From Eubacterium sp. (GTDB lineage Bacteria > Bacillota_A > Clostridia > Peptostreptococcales > Anaerovoracaceae), in the NCBI GenBank assembly GCA_017425345.1, contig JAFOML010000051.1:1-24209 (forward strand): a stretch of 24,209 nt of DNA, read 5' to 3'. The notes below the pieces were generated by a model. The model saw only the letters and a list, made by a program, of their open reading frames with translations, searched no databases and had not been told where the DNA came from. Made by a program: the position numbers and the translations under genes. This document shows, in pieces, positions 7,559 through 15,410 of this stretch (position 1 is its first letter; each line of letters opens with the position of its first letter).

Positions 7559-9136
7559 ATGACGAAAAGAAAAACGATCCTCAGCATTCTCACTGTACTG
7601 ACGATGGCCATCGCTCTTCTGCTCACAGGCTGCGGCGGCAGTGACTCTTCTGGCTCTGCGGCAGGATCTGCCTCTTCCGGAGGCAAGACCCTGATCTACG
7701 GCAGCCAGGACTATACCGCGATCAATCCGGCTCTGTTCGAGCACGGCGAGATCAATCTGCTGCTCTTTGCAGGCCTTACGTCCTACGACCAGGACAACAA
7801 CGTGGTTCCGGGACTGGCAGAGGACTGGGATTTTGACAAAGACTCCCTGACCTACACCTTCCACCTGAGAGACGGTCTGACCTTCCACGACGGAGAGCCT
7901 CTGACCTCCGAGGATGTCAAGTTCACGCTGGAATCCATTCTGGATGAGAACAACGCGTCCGAGATCGTTTCCAACTACACCGACATCAAGGAAATCAATT
8001 GCCCGGACGAGACCACCGTCGAGATCACGCTGGACAAGATGAACGTGGCATTCCCGGACTACATGTCCATCGGGATCCTGCCGAAGCATCTGCTCGAGGG
8101 CAAGGATATGACGTCCGACGAGTTCAATCAGAACCCGGTCGGCGCCGGCCCGTACAAACTCGTCGAGTGGGATATGGGACAGAGCATCACCATGGAGAAG
8201 TTTGACGGTTATTATGCGGGAGCTCCGAAGATCGATACCGTGATCTTCAAGATCGTTCCGGATACCGACTCCAAGGCGATGCAGCTCGCATCCGGAGACA
8301 TCGACATGGCGCAGATCACCGCCAAGACCAGGGACGATGTGGAGAAGACCGGAAACTTCAATATCTACAATATGAAGACCGCGGATTACCGCGCGGTGGC
8401 ATATAACTTTGCCGGTTCGGAGTTCTTCAAGGCTCATCCGGAGCTGTCGAACATCCTGAGCTACGGCATCGACCGCGATGCCATCATCGAGAGTGTCCTG
8501 CTCGGCGAAGGCCAGAGCGCATACTCCCCGATCCAGAAAAATGTATATAACAAGGAAGACATCGAGCACTTTGATTACGATCCCGCCCAGATGGAAAAAC
8601 TCCTCAAGGAGGACGGCTGGTCCAAGAATGCGGACGGCATCTACGAGAAGGACGGACAGCCGCTGAAGTTCAACCTGGATGCCATGGCAGACGATCAGGT
8701 CCGCGTAGACATGGCTAAGATGGTCGCTTCGCAGCTCAAGGAGCACGGTGTTGACGTCACAGCCAGAGCGGAGAAAGAGATCGACTGGGGCGGCTTCGAT
8801 GCCGTCATCATCGGCTGGGGTTCCCCGTTCGACGCAGATGATCATACGTACAAGATCTTCAGCACCGACGCCGGCGACAACTACACCGGATACTCGTACG
8901 AGAAGGTCGATAAGATCCTTGCTGAGGCTCGCGCTACGGATGACGACGCAAAGCGTGCTGCGCTCTACGGAGACTTCCTGGACGCTATGACGGAATTCAT
9001 GCCCTACAGCTTCATTGCTTACGTTGACGCAGATTACGCGGTCAAGAAGGGTGTCACCGGAATCACCGAGAACACACTGCTCGGACACCACGGGGTCGGC
9101 ATCTTCTGGAATATCGCAGACTGGGATATCGAGTAA
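7559..9136 (+). CDS. ABC importer substrate-binding lipoprotein (SBP family 5; peptide or nickel)
   Basis: A 525-residue extracytoplasmic binding protein. The lipoprotein signal peptide is clear: MTKRK, a hydrophobic stretch, and lipobox LLTGC with the lipidated Cys at 25, followed by a Ser/Gly linker (28-41). SBP_bac_5 hallmarks follow: GLAEDWDFDKDSLTYTFHLRDGLTFHDGEPLTSEDVKFTLE, NPVGAGPYKLVEW, and LSYGIDRDAIIE. It sits between the permeases and the ATPase. Family 5 proteins bind peptides, nickel chelates or other small molecules. The neighbouring larE/larB operon suggests a nickel chelate, but no ligand residues can be assigned by eye. The hairpin after it probably raises its expression relative to the ATPase. 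Confidence 0.92.
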   Translation: MTKRKTILSILTVLTMAIALLLTGCGGSDSSGSAAGSASSGGKTLIYGSQDYTAINPALFEHGEINLLLFAGLTSYDQDNNVVPGLAEDWDFDKDSLTYTFHLRDGLTFHDGEPLTSEDVKFTLESILDENNASEIVSNYTDIKEINCPDETTVEITLDKMNVAFPDYMSIGILPKHLLEGKDMTSDEFNQNPVGAGPYKLVEWDMGQSITMEKFDGYYAGAPKIDTVIFKIVPDTDSKAMQLASGDIDMAQITAKTRDDVEKTGNFNIYNMKTADYRAVAYNFAGSEFFKAHPELSNILSYGIDRDAIIESVLLGEGQSAYSPIQKNVYNKEDIEHFDYDPAQMEKLLKEDGWSKNADGIYEKDGQPLKFNLDAMADDQVRVDMAKMVASQLKEHGVDVTARAEKEIDWGGFDAVIIGWGSPFDADDHTYKIFSTDAGDNYTGYSYEKVDKILAEARATDDDAKRAALYGDFLDAMTEFMPYSFIAYVDADYAVKKGVTGITENTLLGHHGVGIFWNIADWDIE

Positions 9137-9150
9137 CACAGGAAAGGATC

Positions 9151-9172
9151 GCCGGGCCGCTTGCGGCCCGGC
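9151..9172 (+). terminator. Intercistronic hairpin after the binding-protein gene
   Basis: GCCGGGCCG and CGGCCCGGC form a very stable stem with a CTTG tetraloop, 14 nt after the stop codon and 15 nt before the ATPase ATG. There is only a weak T tract (TTCT). It probably stabilises the upstream mRNA and partially attenuates the downstream gene, as is common after binding-protein genes. Confidence 0.6.
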
Positions 9173-9186
9173 TTCTGCCAAATTAT

Positions 9187-10653
9187 ATGAAGGAACTTCT
9201 GAAAGTCGAAAACTTTAAACTGACCTTTCACGGGATGCAGGGACCGGTCACCGCGGTCAAAGGCGTCGATCTGACCGTCCAGCAGGGCGAGACCGTCGCG
9301 ATCGTCGGCGAATCCGGATCCGGCAAGACGGCGCTCTGCCGCTGCATCCTGATGCTGCACGCCGCGCACGCGCATATCGACAGTGGGCGTATTTTGCTCT
9401 GCGGAAAAGACGTCACAGCCATGAACGAGACAGAACTGAACCGGGTCCGCGGAACAGACGCGGCCATGGTCTTTCAGGATCCGATGTCGTCTCTGAACCC
9501 GGTATTCTCCATCGGCTCTCAGATCATGGATCCGCTCAGGTTCCATCAGGGCCTGTCGAAAGAAGCCGCCCGGACACGCGCGCTTGCGCTGCTGACTGAG
9601 GTCGGCATCGACCACCCGGAAGCCCGGATGAAACAGTACCCGCACCACCTCTCCGGCGGACAGCGGCAGCGGGTCGCGATCGCGATCGCGCTGGCCTGTG
9701 ACCCTGCGCTCCTCATCGCGGACGAACCCACCACCGCGCTGGACGCGGCTACGCAGACCAGGATCATGGAGCTTCTGGCAGCCATCTGCGAGAAGCGGGA
9801 CCGGGGCGTGATCTTTGTGACCCACGACCTCGGACTCGCTAGAACGCTCGCGGACCGCATCCTCGTCATGCAGGCCGGAACGATCGTGGAGGAAGGCCGT
9901 TCCGAAGACCTTTTCCGGGATCCGAAACACCCTTACACACAGGCACTTCTCCGCTACGCGACCTATGGAAAAGGAAACAGCCACTACCACGGCCATATCC
10001 TGGACTCCTCGGACTCGTTCCGGGACAGACCGGTCATGGCGGAGGTCAAAGAACTGACCAAGACATTCCGGCTGAGCAAGACCCGTTCGCATACCGTGCT
10101 GAAAGACTTCTCTCTCACGGTCCGCAGCGGCGAGATCGTCGGGCTGGTCGGCCCGTCCGGCTGCGGCAAGTCCACCCTTGCGCGCTGCATGATGGGGATC
10201 CTGCGGCCGACGTCCGGAAGTGTCCGGTTCGCCGAAGGCTGCAAGGTGCAGATGATCTTCCAGGATTCCGCCTCTGCGTTCGACCCCCGCATGACGATCG
10301 AAGAGATCGTCGCGGAACCTCTCGTCATCGCAGGCGGCATCTCCCGCACGGAGCGGCACCGCCTGGTGCTTTCCGTCATGGAACAGGTGGAACTGCCCTC
10401 TTCTCTCGCAGACCGGCATCCTTATGACGTCTCCGGCGGAGAACGGCAGCGCGCTGCCATCGCCCGGGCGCTGATCACCGACCCGGACTTCCTGATCGCC
10501 GACGAACCGATCTCCTCTCTGGACGTTTCGATCCAGGCCCAGATCATCCATCTGCTGAAAAAACTGCGTGACGAACGGGACCTGACGATCCTTCTGATCG
10601 CGCACGATCTGCCCATGGTGTTGCACATCAGCGACCGCGTGTTGCAGATGTGA
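9187..10653 (+). CDS. Fused double ABC ATPase (DppD-DppF / NikD-NikE type)
   Basis: A 488-residue protein with two complete ABC ATPase domains in one chain, replacing the usual two subunits. Domain 1: Walker A GESGSGKT 41-48, signature LSGGQRQR 155-162, Walker B LLIADE 175-180, H-loop THD 212-214, then the oligopeptide/nickel-type tail DPKHPYTQALL (245-255). Domain 2: Walker A GPSGCGKS 322-329, signature VSGGERQR 415-422, Walker B FLIADE 435-440, H-loop AHD 472-474. Domain 2 lacks the usual C-terminal regulatory tail and ends soon after the H-loop. It drives import through the two permeases. No clear Shine-Dalgarno precedes the ATG at 9187, so translation may be low or depend on the upstream gene. 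Confidence 0.93.
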   Translation: MKELLKVENFKLTFHGMQGPVTAVKGVDLTVQQGETVAIVGESGSGKTALCRCILMLHAAHAHIDSGRILLCGKDVTAMNETELNRVRGTDAAMVFQDPMSSLNPVFSIGSQIMDPLRFHQGLSKEAARTRALALLTEVGIDHPEARMKQYPHHLSGGQRQRVAIAIALACDPALLIADEPTTALDAATQTRIMELLAAICEKRDRGVIFVTHDLGLARTLADRILVMQAGTIVEEGRSEDLFRDPKHPYTQALLRYATYGKGNSHYHGHILDSSDSFRDRPVMAEVKELTKTFRLSKTRSHTVLKDFSLTVRSGEIVGLVGPSGCGKSTLARCMMGILRPTSGSVRFAEGCKVQMIFQDSASAFDPRMTIEEIVAEPLVIAGGISRTERHRLVLSVMEQVELPSSLADRHPYDVSGGERQRAAIARALITDPDFLIADEPISSLDVSIQAQIIHLLKKLRDERDLTILLIAHDLPMVLHISDRVLQM

Positions 10654-10690
10654 CAGGATCGCAGCCATCATTTCTCATTTCGAATTTCGA

Positions 10691-10718
10691 AAAGCCGCAT
10701 TTTCTGCGGCTCTTTTTT
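10691..10718 (+). terminator. Intrinsic terminator of the ABC importer operon
   Basis: AGCCGCA (10693-10699) / TGCGGCT (10705-10711) with loop TTTTC, followed by CTTTTTTG. It separates the importer from the sigma-54 promoter 30 bp downstream. Confidence 0.9.
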
Positions 10719-10740
10719 GCGTCCGGCAGCTAAGATCAAA

Positions 10741-10756
10741 TGGCACGCTTCTTGCT
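10741..10756 (+). promoter_or_regulatory. Sigma-54 (-24/-12) promoter for the 3-hydroxyacid dehydrogenase
   Basis: TGGCAC-GCTTC-TTGCT matches the consensus TGGCAC-N5-TTGCW exactly, with GG and GC 10 bp apart. Predicted start near 10767 gives a leader of about 64 nt. Two TTGCA-containing repeats 21 bp apart in the end of the ATPase gene (around 10620 and 10642) sit 120-150 bp upstream, where an enhancer site would be expected, but they are also coding sequence. Confidence 0.88.
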
Positions 10757-10830
10757 ATAAATATAGACAACGATATTTAAAAATAGATTCAACTATTACC
10801 GATACAGCAGCAATACCAAGGAGGTATCTC

Positions 10831-11745
10831 ATGAAAATCGCATTTGTAGGAACAGGAATGATCGGTTCCGGTCTGGCTGTCAACGCAGCTTTGAAGGGAC
10901 AGGAAGTAGTGCTTTACGACGTAGTCGACACGGAGATCGTGAAGGGTACTGTCAGAAAGGTTCTGGACATCCTCGTAGAGGCAGGCGCTATTGACGAAGC
11001 GCGCGCAGAGAGCACCATCGCAACCATGGACTTCACACAGGATCTTGCTGAGGCTGTAAAGGGCGCAGATTTTGTTCAGGAATGCGTTCCGGAGAAGATC
11101 GAACTCAAGCACAGCACCTACCGCCAGATTCAGGAGATCTGCGGCCAGGACGTGATCATCGCCAGCTCCACGAGCGGCATGTTCCCTTCCAAGCTCTCAG
11201 AAGGCGCGCTCTATCCGGAAAAGATCATCGTTGGACATCCTTACAACCCCTCCTACCTGCTGCCGCTTATCGAGATCTGCGGCCCGCACGCTGCTCAGGA
11301 AACTCTGGACAAGGCTTGCGAGGTCTATAAAGCAATGGGCAAAGAGCCCGTTATCTGCAAGAAGGAAGTCACCGGCTTCATCGTAAACAGCCTCTCCTGG
11401 GGCGTCATGGACGACGGCATCCAGAAGGTGCTCGACGGTGTCTGTGAAGTAGAAGACGTAGATAAGGCCATCATGTACGGCCCCGGCCTCCGCATGGCGA
11501 TCACCGGTCAGCTGCTGACCATGTCCATGGGCGTTAAGGGCGGATTCCGCGTCATGGCTGAGAAGTACGGCGCAACCGCTGCTCGTCGTCCGGAGCAGAT
11601 TCCGCACTATCCGGAGATCGAAGACGGCGTAGAAGCTGAGATCGCAGACCGTTCCGCTGAGCAGGGACAGAACCTGGATGACATTGTCAAGTTCAGAGAC
11701 AAGGCGTTTGTCGAGATCCTGAAGCTGCAGGGCAAGGCATTCTAA
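10831..11745 (+). CDS. 3-hydroxyacid dehydrogenase (3HCDH superfamily, carnitine/gulonate-dehydrogenase-like)
   Basis: A 304-residue NAD-dependent dehydrogenase oxidising a 3-hydroxyacid to a 3-oxoacid. Rossmann motif VGTGMIGSG 6-14 and Asp30 at the end of strand 2 (VVLYD) predict NAD over NADP. ASSTSG 111-116, catalytic His136 in VGHPYNPSYLLPLIEI (134-149) and Glu148 follow. The GHP-NP-YLLPL pattern is that of carnitine 3-dehydrogenase and L-gulonate dehydrogenase, which use free acids, rather than the HFFNP pattern of CoA-ester enzymes. The ATG at 10831 follows AAGGAGG. It is monocistronic behind a sigma-54 promoter. A free 3-oxoacid is the substrate expected by the BKACE encoded at 14538-15389. 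In the phloroglucinol pathway the equivalent step oxidises 3-hydroxy-5-oxohexanoate. The actual substrate is unproven. Confidence 0.85.
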   Translation: MKIAFVGTGMIGSGLAVNAALKGQEVVLYDVVDTEIVKGTVRKVLDILVEAGAIDEARAESTIATMDFTQDLAEAVKGADFVQECVPEKIELKHSTYRQIQEICGQDVIIASSTSGMFPSKLSEGALYPEKIIVGHPYNPSYLLPLIEICGPHAAQETLDKACEVYKAMGKEPVICKKEVTGFIVNSLSWGVMDDGIQKVLDGVCEVEDVDKAIMYGPGLRMAITGQLLTMSMGVKGGFRVMAEKYGATAARRPEQIPHYPEIEDGVEAEIADRSAEQGQNLDDIVKFRDKAFVEILKLQGKAF

Positions 11746-11797
11746 ATCAAATCAGTATACCCATAATAAACCATATAATAACAACCAGCCATACGCA

Positions 11798-11827
11798 GAA
11801 GTGTCGGTCTCTCCTTGCCGGCACTTC
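11798..11827 (+). terminator. Hairpin downstream of the 3-hydroxyacid dehydrogenase
   Basis: GAAGTGTCGG (11798-11807) pairs with CCGGCACTTC (11818-11827) with one G-T pair. It lacks a T tract, so it is more likely an mRNA 3' stabiliser or part of a tandem terminator with the next hairpin. Confidence 0.45.
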
Positions 11828-11854
11828 CGCAATCCTTTCAAAACAACAACCTCG

Positions 11855-11890
11855 AACGATCTCCTTTACTCCTTAAGGGGATCGTTTACT
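11855..11890 (+). terminator. Terminator of the 3-hydroxyacid dehydrogenase transcript
   Basis: AACGATCTCCTT (11855-11866) / AAGGGGATCGTT (11875-11886), one G-T pair, followed by TACTTTAT. Confidence 0.65.
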
Positions 11891-11944
11891 TTATGAAAAA
11901 AGATGGATCCCTGCGGGACCCGCGCCATAGTAAACTGAAAAAGA

Positions 11945-11964
11945 AGCCGCCCTTCCGGGCGGCT
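11945..11964 (-). terminator. Terminator of the larC-BKACE-cyclase-abfD operon
   Basis: AGCCGCCC (11945-11952) / GGGCGGCT (11957-11964) with a 4-nt loop. On the minus strand it is followed by TCTTTTTC and lies 24 bp beyond the dehydratase stop codon. Confidence 0.88.
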
Positions 11965-11987
11965 CCTTGTATATCGAATTGCTTTGA

Positions 11988-13460
11988 TTACTCGATTCCG
12001 GCGATATCCTTAGCAAGCTGCTTCTTGCCCTGGATGTTGCCCTGTCTGGAGATCATGATGCGCTGTGCCTGCGGGGAGCCTGCACCGTGCATGGACTCGG
12101 TACGGTAGCCGACTGCTGCAGCGCCGAGACAGAGGTTCTCCAGGAGACGCAGAACCTTGTTGCGGTCCTCGGTCGGAACATCGTCCTTGGTCTTGAAGTA
12201 CTTCTCGCAGACCTCAGCGATGGATTCGCCGTTCTTGCCGACGACGACCGGAGATTCGAAGTCCTTCTGAGACGGCAGCGTAACCATCAGGCCGCCTGCG
12301 ATGTCCTCAGCAAGACGTACGATCTCATACGGGAAACGGGTGATGTTCTGCTTGCAGACATTTGCCAGGAGCAGGTCGATCTGGTAGTTGCCGGCCTTGG
12401 TCTGGCAGCCTTCGCACGAACATGCGATACCGCAGGAGAACAGTGTCTCGTTCAGGTGGGTCATCTCGATGAGCTTATCCTTGATGTGGGAAGCCTTCTC
12501 TGCGCCGTTGTACTCTGCTGCGAGAGCTGCTGCGCCGATGACTACGTCGCCAACGCCGACCTTGCAGCCGCCGTAGCTCTGTCTGTGGTATCCTGCAAAA
12601 CGCTCAACCATCATGCCTGCAAACTCATATTCGCCAGCCATGAATACGTACTCGTTCGGAATAAATACGTCATCGAATACGACCAGAGCTTCCTGGCCAC
12701 CGTACTTCGGATTTCCGGTGTCGATGCAGCCCTCTTCCAGCTTTCTGGTGTCGCAGGACTGACGGCCGTAGATCATGTACAGACCATCTGCGTCACTCGG
12801 ACATGCGAAGGAAACTGCGTAATCTGCGTCTGCTTCTCTCATCGCGATGGTCGGCATGATGATGTGCCAGTGGGAGTTGATGGAGCCGGTCTGGTGCGCC
12901 TTGGCTCCGCGGACAACGATTCCGTCCTCTCTGCGCTCAACGATATGCACGAACATGTCTGCATCCGTCTGTGCATGAGGTGCCTTGCTTCTGTCGCCCT
13001 TCGGGTCTGTCATTGCGCCGTCGACGACCAGATCTTCCTTCTGGACCATCTTCAGGAACTCGGTGAAACGCTTATGGTATTCGGTTCCACACTTCTCATC
13101 GATCTCGAACGTTGTGGAGAATACCGCATTGAAAGCGTCCATTCCTACGCAGCGCTGGAAGCAGCTTCCGGTCTTCTGTCCGAGAAGTCTCTGCATCTTG
13201 ACCTTCTTGATCAGGTCTTCTGTGCTCTGGTGAAGATGGGTGAAGCGGTTGATTGTCTCGCCTGTCAGGCTGGATTTCGCGGTCATCAGATCTGCATACT
13301 GCGGATCGTTCGCCAGATCATACGTTACAGCTACGCTGTTGATGGAAGGACGGATGATCGGATGATCGACCCAGTTCTCAACCTGTTCACCGAACATATA
13401 TACTCTGGTCTTAAGCTTGCGCAGGCTCTCGATGTACTGCGCGCCTGTCATCAGTGCCAT
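11988..13460 (-). CDS. abfD: 4-hydroxybutyryl-CoA dehydratase / vinylacetyl-CoA isomerase
   Basis: A 490-residue [4Fe-4S]- and FAD-containing radical dehydratase converting 4-hydroxybutyryl-CoA to crotonyl-CoA. Length and sequence run nearly in register with the Clostridium aminobutyricum enzyme as I remember it. The unusual cluster ligands are all present: Cys100 and Cys104 (SCFQRC), His292 and Cys299 (YHRQSYGGC), plus Tyr296. Strong blocks include RPSIN (37-41), GAMTDPKGDRS (148-158), HQTGSINSH (189-197) and YRTESMHGAGSPQAQRIMISRQGN near the C-terminus. It is the last gene of the sigma-54 operon and has its own AGGAGG site. No CoA-transferase lies nearby, so the CoA ester is probably made by another route, possibly BKACE. 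A related but different 4-hydroxyacyl-CoA substrate is possible. Confidence 0.94.
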   Translation of the reverse strand: MALMTGAQYIESLRKLKTRVYMFGEQVENWVDHPIIRPSINSVAVTYDLANDPQYADLMTAKSSLTGETINRFTHLHQSTEDLIKKVKMQRLLGQKTGSCFQRCVGMDAFNAVFSTTFEIDEKCGTEYHKRFTEFLKMVQKEDLVVDGAMTDPKGDRSKAPHAQTDADMFVHIVERREDGIVVRGAKAHQTGSINSHWHIIMPTIAMREADADYAVSFACPSDADGLYMIYGRQSCDTRKLEEGCIDTGNPKYGGQEALVVFDDVFIPNEYVFMAGEYEFAGMMVERFAGYHRQSYGGCKVGVGDVVIGAAALAAEYNGAEKASHIKDKLIEMTHLNETLFSCGIACSCEGCQTKAGNYQIDLLLANVCKQNITRFPYEIVRLAEDIAGGLMVTLPSQKDFESPVVVGKNGESIAEVCEKYFKTKDDVPTEDRNKVLRLLENLCLGAAAVGYRTESMHGAGSPQAQRIMISRQGNIQGKKQLAKDIAGIE

Positions 13461-13487
13461 AGAAACCTCCTATGTTTCGTAGTAAAA

Positions 13488-13515
13488 CGTGCTGCTGCAC
13501 GCAGGCAGCAGCACG
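13488..13515 (-). other. Intercistronic hairpin between cyclase and abfD
   Basis: CGTGCTGCTGC (13488-13498) / GCAGCAGCACG (13505-13515), 11 perfect pairs with a 6-nt loop and no T tract. It probably segments or stabilises the polycistronic mRNA. Similar hairpins lie between other gene pairs in this regulon. Confidence 0.6.
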
Positions 13516-13538
13516 CAGAATCTGCTTGTAAGTATGGA

Positions 13539-14456
13539 TTAATATACGCCGTACGGATATACCTTATCCGGAACGCTTCTGTCGATTCTGTCAGAAGGAA
13601 CGAATGCAACGGCACGAACGATGGTTCCGTCGCCCATGTACCATCTGAGCGGGAATGCGCAGAACAGGAATCTCTGGTTCTTAACCTTATCCAGGTCTCC
13701 GCCGAGGTTCTCGATACCCATTACGTTATGAGCCAGCAGGATGTCGTGGCAAGGCTCCCACTCTGGGAAGTCTTCCTCTACCGGATGACCAACGAGCTCT
13801 TCGTACTCTTCAACGATTCTCGGAACGTACGGTCCCGGACCGTGCTTTCCGCCATAGGTGTACAGGAAGTGGTCGATTGCCTGCATGTCGAAGCCAACAC
13901 CCTTTACATGGTGCTCTACGAACCACTTAGCTCCCTCGATGGACAGTCCCGGGCTGTATCCGAAGTAATCCTCGTTCTCGCCCCAACGTCTGTGTGTACC
14001 GGTGTTCAGCAGTACCCAGTCACCTTCTTTGATTCCGCCAGGAACCTTCTTAGCAGCTTCTTCGATCTCCTCAACGGTGATCAGCTCCCATTTTCCCTTC
14101 GGGATATCCAGGCAGACAGCCTCGCCGAAGTAGTTCTCGATCGGCAGCTCATGTGTGAACGGAGATTCCGGAATTACATGAGACGGGGAGTCAGCGTGCG
14201 TGGAGTTATGCATATGGAAAGAGTTGAATGTCTGCAGCAGTCTGTAGTGCATCGGCATATGCTGTACTCTGTCAATATGGAAGTCTCCGTTGGACGGCCA
14301 GAGCGGATTTCCTCTTCCGAACGGGTTGGAGAGGTCGAGCAGCTCGAACTTTCCATCTTTGAACATATCGAAGATGCTTGCGTCATACGGCTTCTTCCAG
14401 TCATAAGTATGCGCATAGTTCTCTTCACGAGTATGTCTTTCATAGATTTCTGACAT
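13539..14456 (-). CDS. Cyclase-family metal-dependent hydrolase (kynurenine-formamidase fold; possible cyclohydrolase)
   Basis: A 305-residue protein of the cyclase family (PF04199 type). The metal motif HxxTHxDxPxH is visible as HMHNSTHADSPSH (about 81-93), with later conserved LLNTGTHRRW and a C-terminal region AHNVMGIENLGG. Family members hydrolyse amides, lactones or cyclic diketones using divalent metal; as I recall, dihydrophloroglucinol cyclohydrolase of Clostridium scatologenes belongs here. Between BKACE and AbfD in one operon, a ring-opening step that yields a hydroxy-oxo acid is the most attractive role, but this is inferred from context. The ATG at 14456 has AAAGGAGGAAAAA in front. 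Confidence 0.85.
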   Translation of the reverse strand: MSEIYERHTREENYAHTYDWKKPYDASIFDMFKDGKFELLDLSNPFGRGNPLWPSNGDFHIDRVQHMPMHYRLLQTFNSFHMHNSTHADSPSHVIPESPFTHELPIENYFGEAVCLDIPKGKWELITVEEIEEAAKKVPGGIKEGDWVLLNTGTHRRWGENEDYFGYSPGLSIEGAKWFVEHHVKGVGFDMQAIDHFLYTYGGKHGPGPYVPRIVEEYEELVGHPVEEDFPEWEPCHDILLAHNVMGIENLGGDLDKVKNQRFLFCAFPLRWYMGDGTIVRAVAFVPSDRIDRSVPDKVYPYGVY

Positions 14457-14537
14457 GGTTTTTCCTCCTTTGTCTTAGTGCTGTTAATGAACAAAATCTT
14501 TAACCAGTATATCAAGTTGCTACAGCAACTGGTCAAA

Positions 14538-15389
14538 CTACTTTCTCAGACCGAGAATCTGTCTTGCATCGTCCGGAGTTGCGACTTCTCTTCCGATCTC
14601 GCGAGCCAGACGAGCTACTCTGCCGACGAACTGCTCGTTGGAATCCGCGAGTACGCCGGCGTTGTAATATACGTTATCTTCCAGGCCAACGCGGATGTTT
14701 CCGCCCATAGCCAGAGCTGCCATCATGATCTCGTTAGCGCCTCTGCCGATACCGAAGGTGCTCCAGGTGCTGTCTTCCGGCAGATGGTTAACCAGGTAAA
14801 CCAGGTTCTCCGTGGTTGCTTCCATTCCGCCCGGCGCTCCCATGCACAGGCAGAAGTGCGCAGGTGCCTGCAGGATACCCTTCTTCAGGTAATACTTCGC
14901 GGTGTTCAGCATACCCATATCGAATACTTCGATCTCCGGCTTTACGTTTGCCGCGATCATTTCCTTACCGCACAGCTCCAGGAATCCCGGCTCGTTCATG
15001 AATACGACGCTGTTCAGCCAGTTCATGGTTCCTGCATCGAAGGATGCCATTTCCGGCTTCAGCTCCTTGAACGGCTTGATTCTCTCTTCCCAGGAGAATC
15101 CCTGTCCGCCGGAGGAAGTCAGGTTGATAACAACCGGGCATCCGCTCTCACGGATCAGAGTTACAGCTTCTTCGAATTTATCAAACCGCATGCTGGCCTG
15201 ATCGTCGTCATCTCTTACATGAATGTGAACTACTGCAGCGCCGGCTTCATAGCATGCCAGTGCGGACTCGCAGATCTCCTTCGGCTGCGTCGGCAGGTTC
15301 TTGTTGTTCTTCTTGGTCGTGACGGCGCCGGTCAGTGCGGCTGTAATAATCACCTTATTTTTGTCGTTTAATCTTCTGGTGTCAAGCAT
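14538..15389 (-). CDS. Beta-keto acid cleavage enzyme (BKACE/Kce family)
   Basis: A 283-residue Zn-dependent (beta/alpha)8 enzyme. The family condenses a beta-keto acid with acetyl-CoA and cleaves it to acetoacetate plus an acyl-CoA two carbons shorter. Key features are the metal-binding HIHVRD, the ITAALTGAVTT N-terminal strand, NLTSSGG, and GLEDNVYYNAG with the metal-ligand Glu. Examples are 3-keto-5-aminohexanoate cleavage enzyme in lysine fermentation, dehydrocarnitine cleavage, and triacetate acetoacetate-lyase in phloroglucinol degradation; this one could be any of these or a new specificity. The ATG at 15389 is preferred over a TTG two codons earlier because GGAGG lies 9 nt before the ATG. 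It is second in the operon, 21 bp after larC. Confidence 0.92.
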   Translation of the reverse strand: MLDTRRLNDKNKVIITAALTGAVTTKKNNKNLPTQPKEICESALACYEAGAAVVHIHVRDDDDQASMRFDKFEEAVTLIRESGCPVVINLTSSGGQGFSWEERIKPFKELKPEMASFDAGTMNWLNSVVFMNEPGFLELCGKEMIAANVKPEIEVFDMGMLNTAKYYLKKGILQAPAHFCLCMGAPGGMEATTENLVYLVNHLPEDSTWSTFGIGRGANEIMMAALAMGGNIRVGLEDNVYYNAGVLADSNEQFVGRVARLAREIGREVATPDDARQILGLRK

Positions 15390-15410
15390 TTCCAAAATCC
15401 TCCTTAAGCG

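Noticed and set aside
10618..10652. Two GTGTTGCA repeats 21 bp apart as an enhancer site for the 10741 promoter
   Set aside because: They lie inside the conserved end of the ATPase coding sequence and carry TTGCAC/TTGCAG rather than TTGCAA; plausible but too weak to list as a site.
7526..10671. Long minus-strand open frames opposite the binding protein and the ATPase (7526-9181, 9034-10671)
   Set aside because: They mirror well-supported ABC importer genes; composition is typical of antisense shadows and no motifs are present.
12087..14453. 788-codon open frame on the plus strand
   Set aside because: It lies antisense to abfD and the cyclase gene, both with strong family motifs and ribosome sites; its translation is Cys/Arg/Val-rich and matches nothing.
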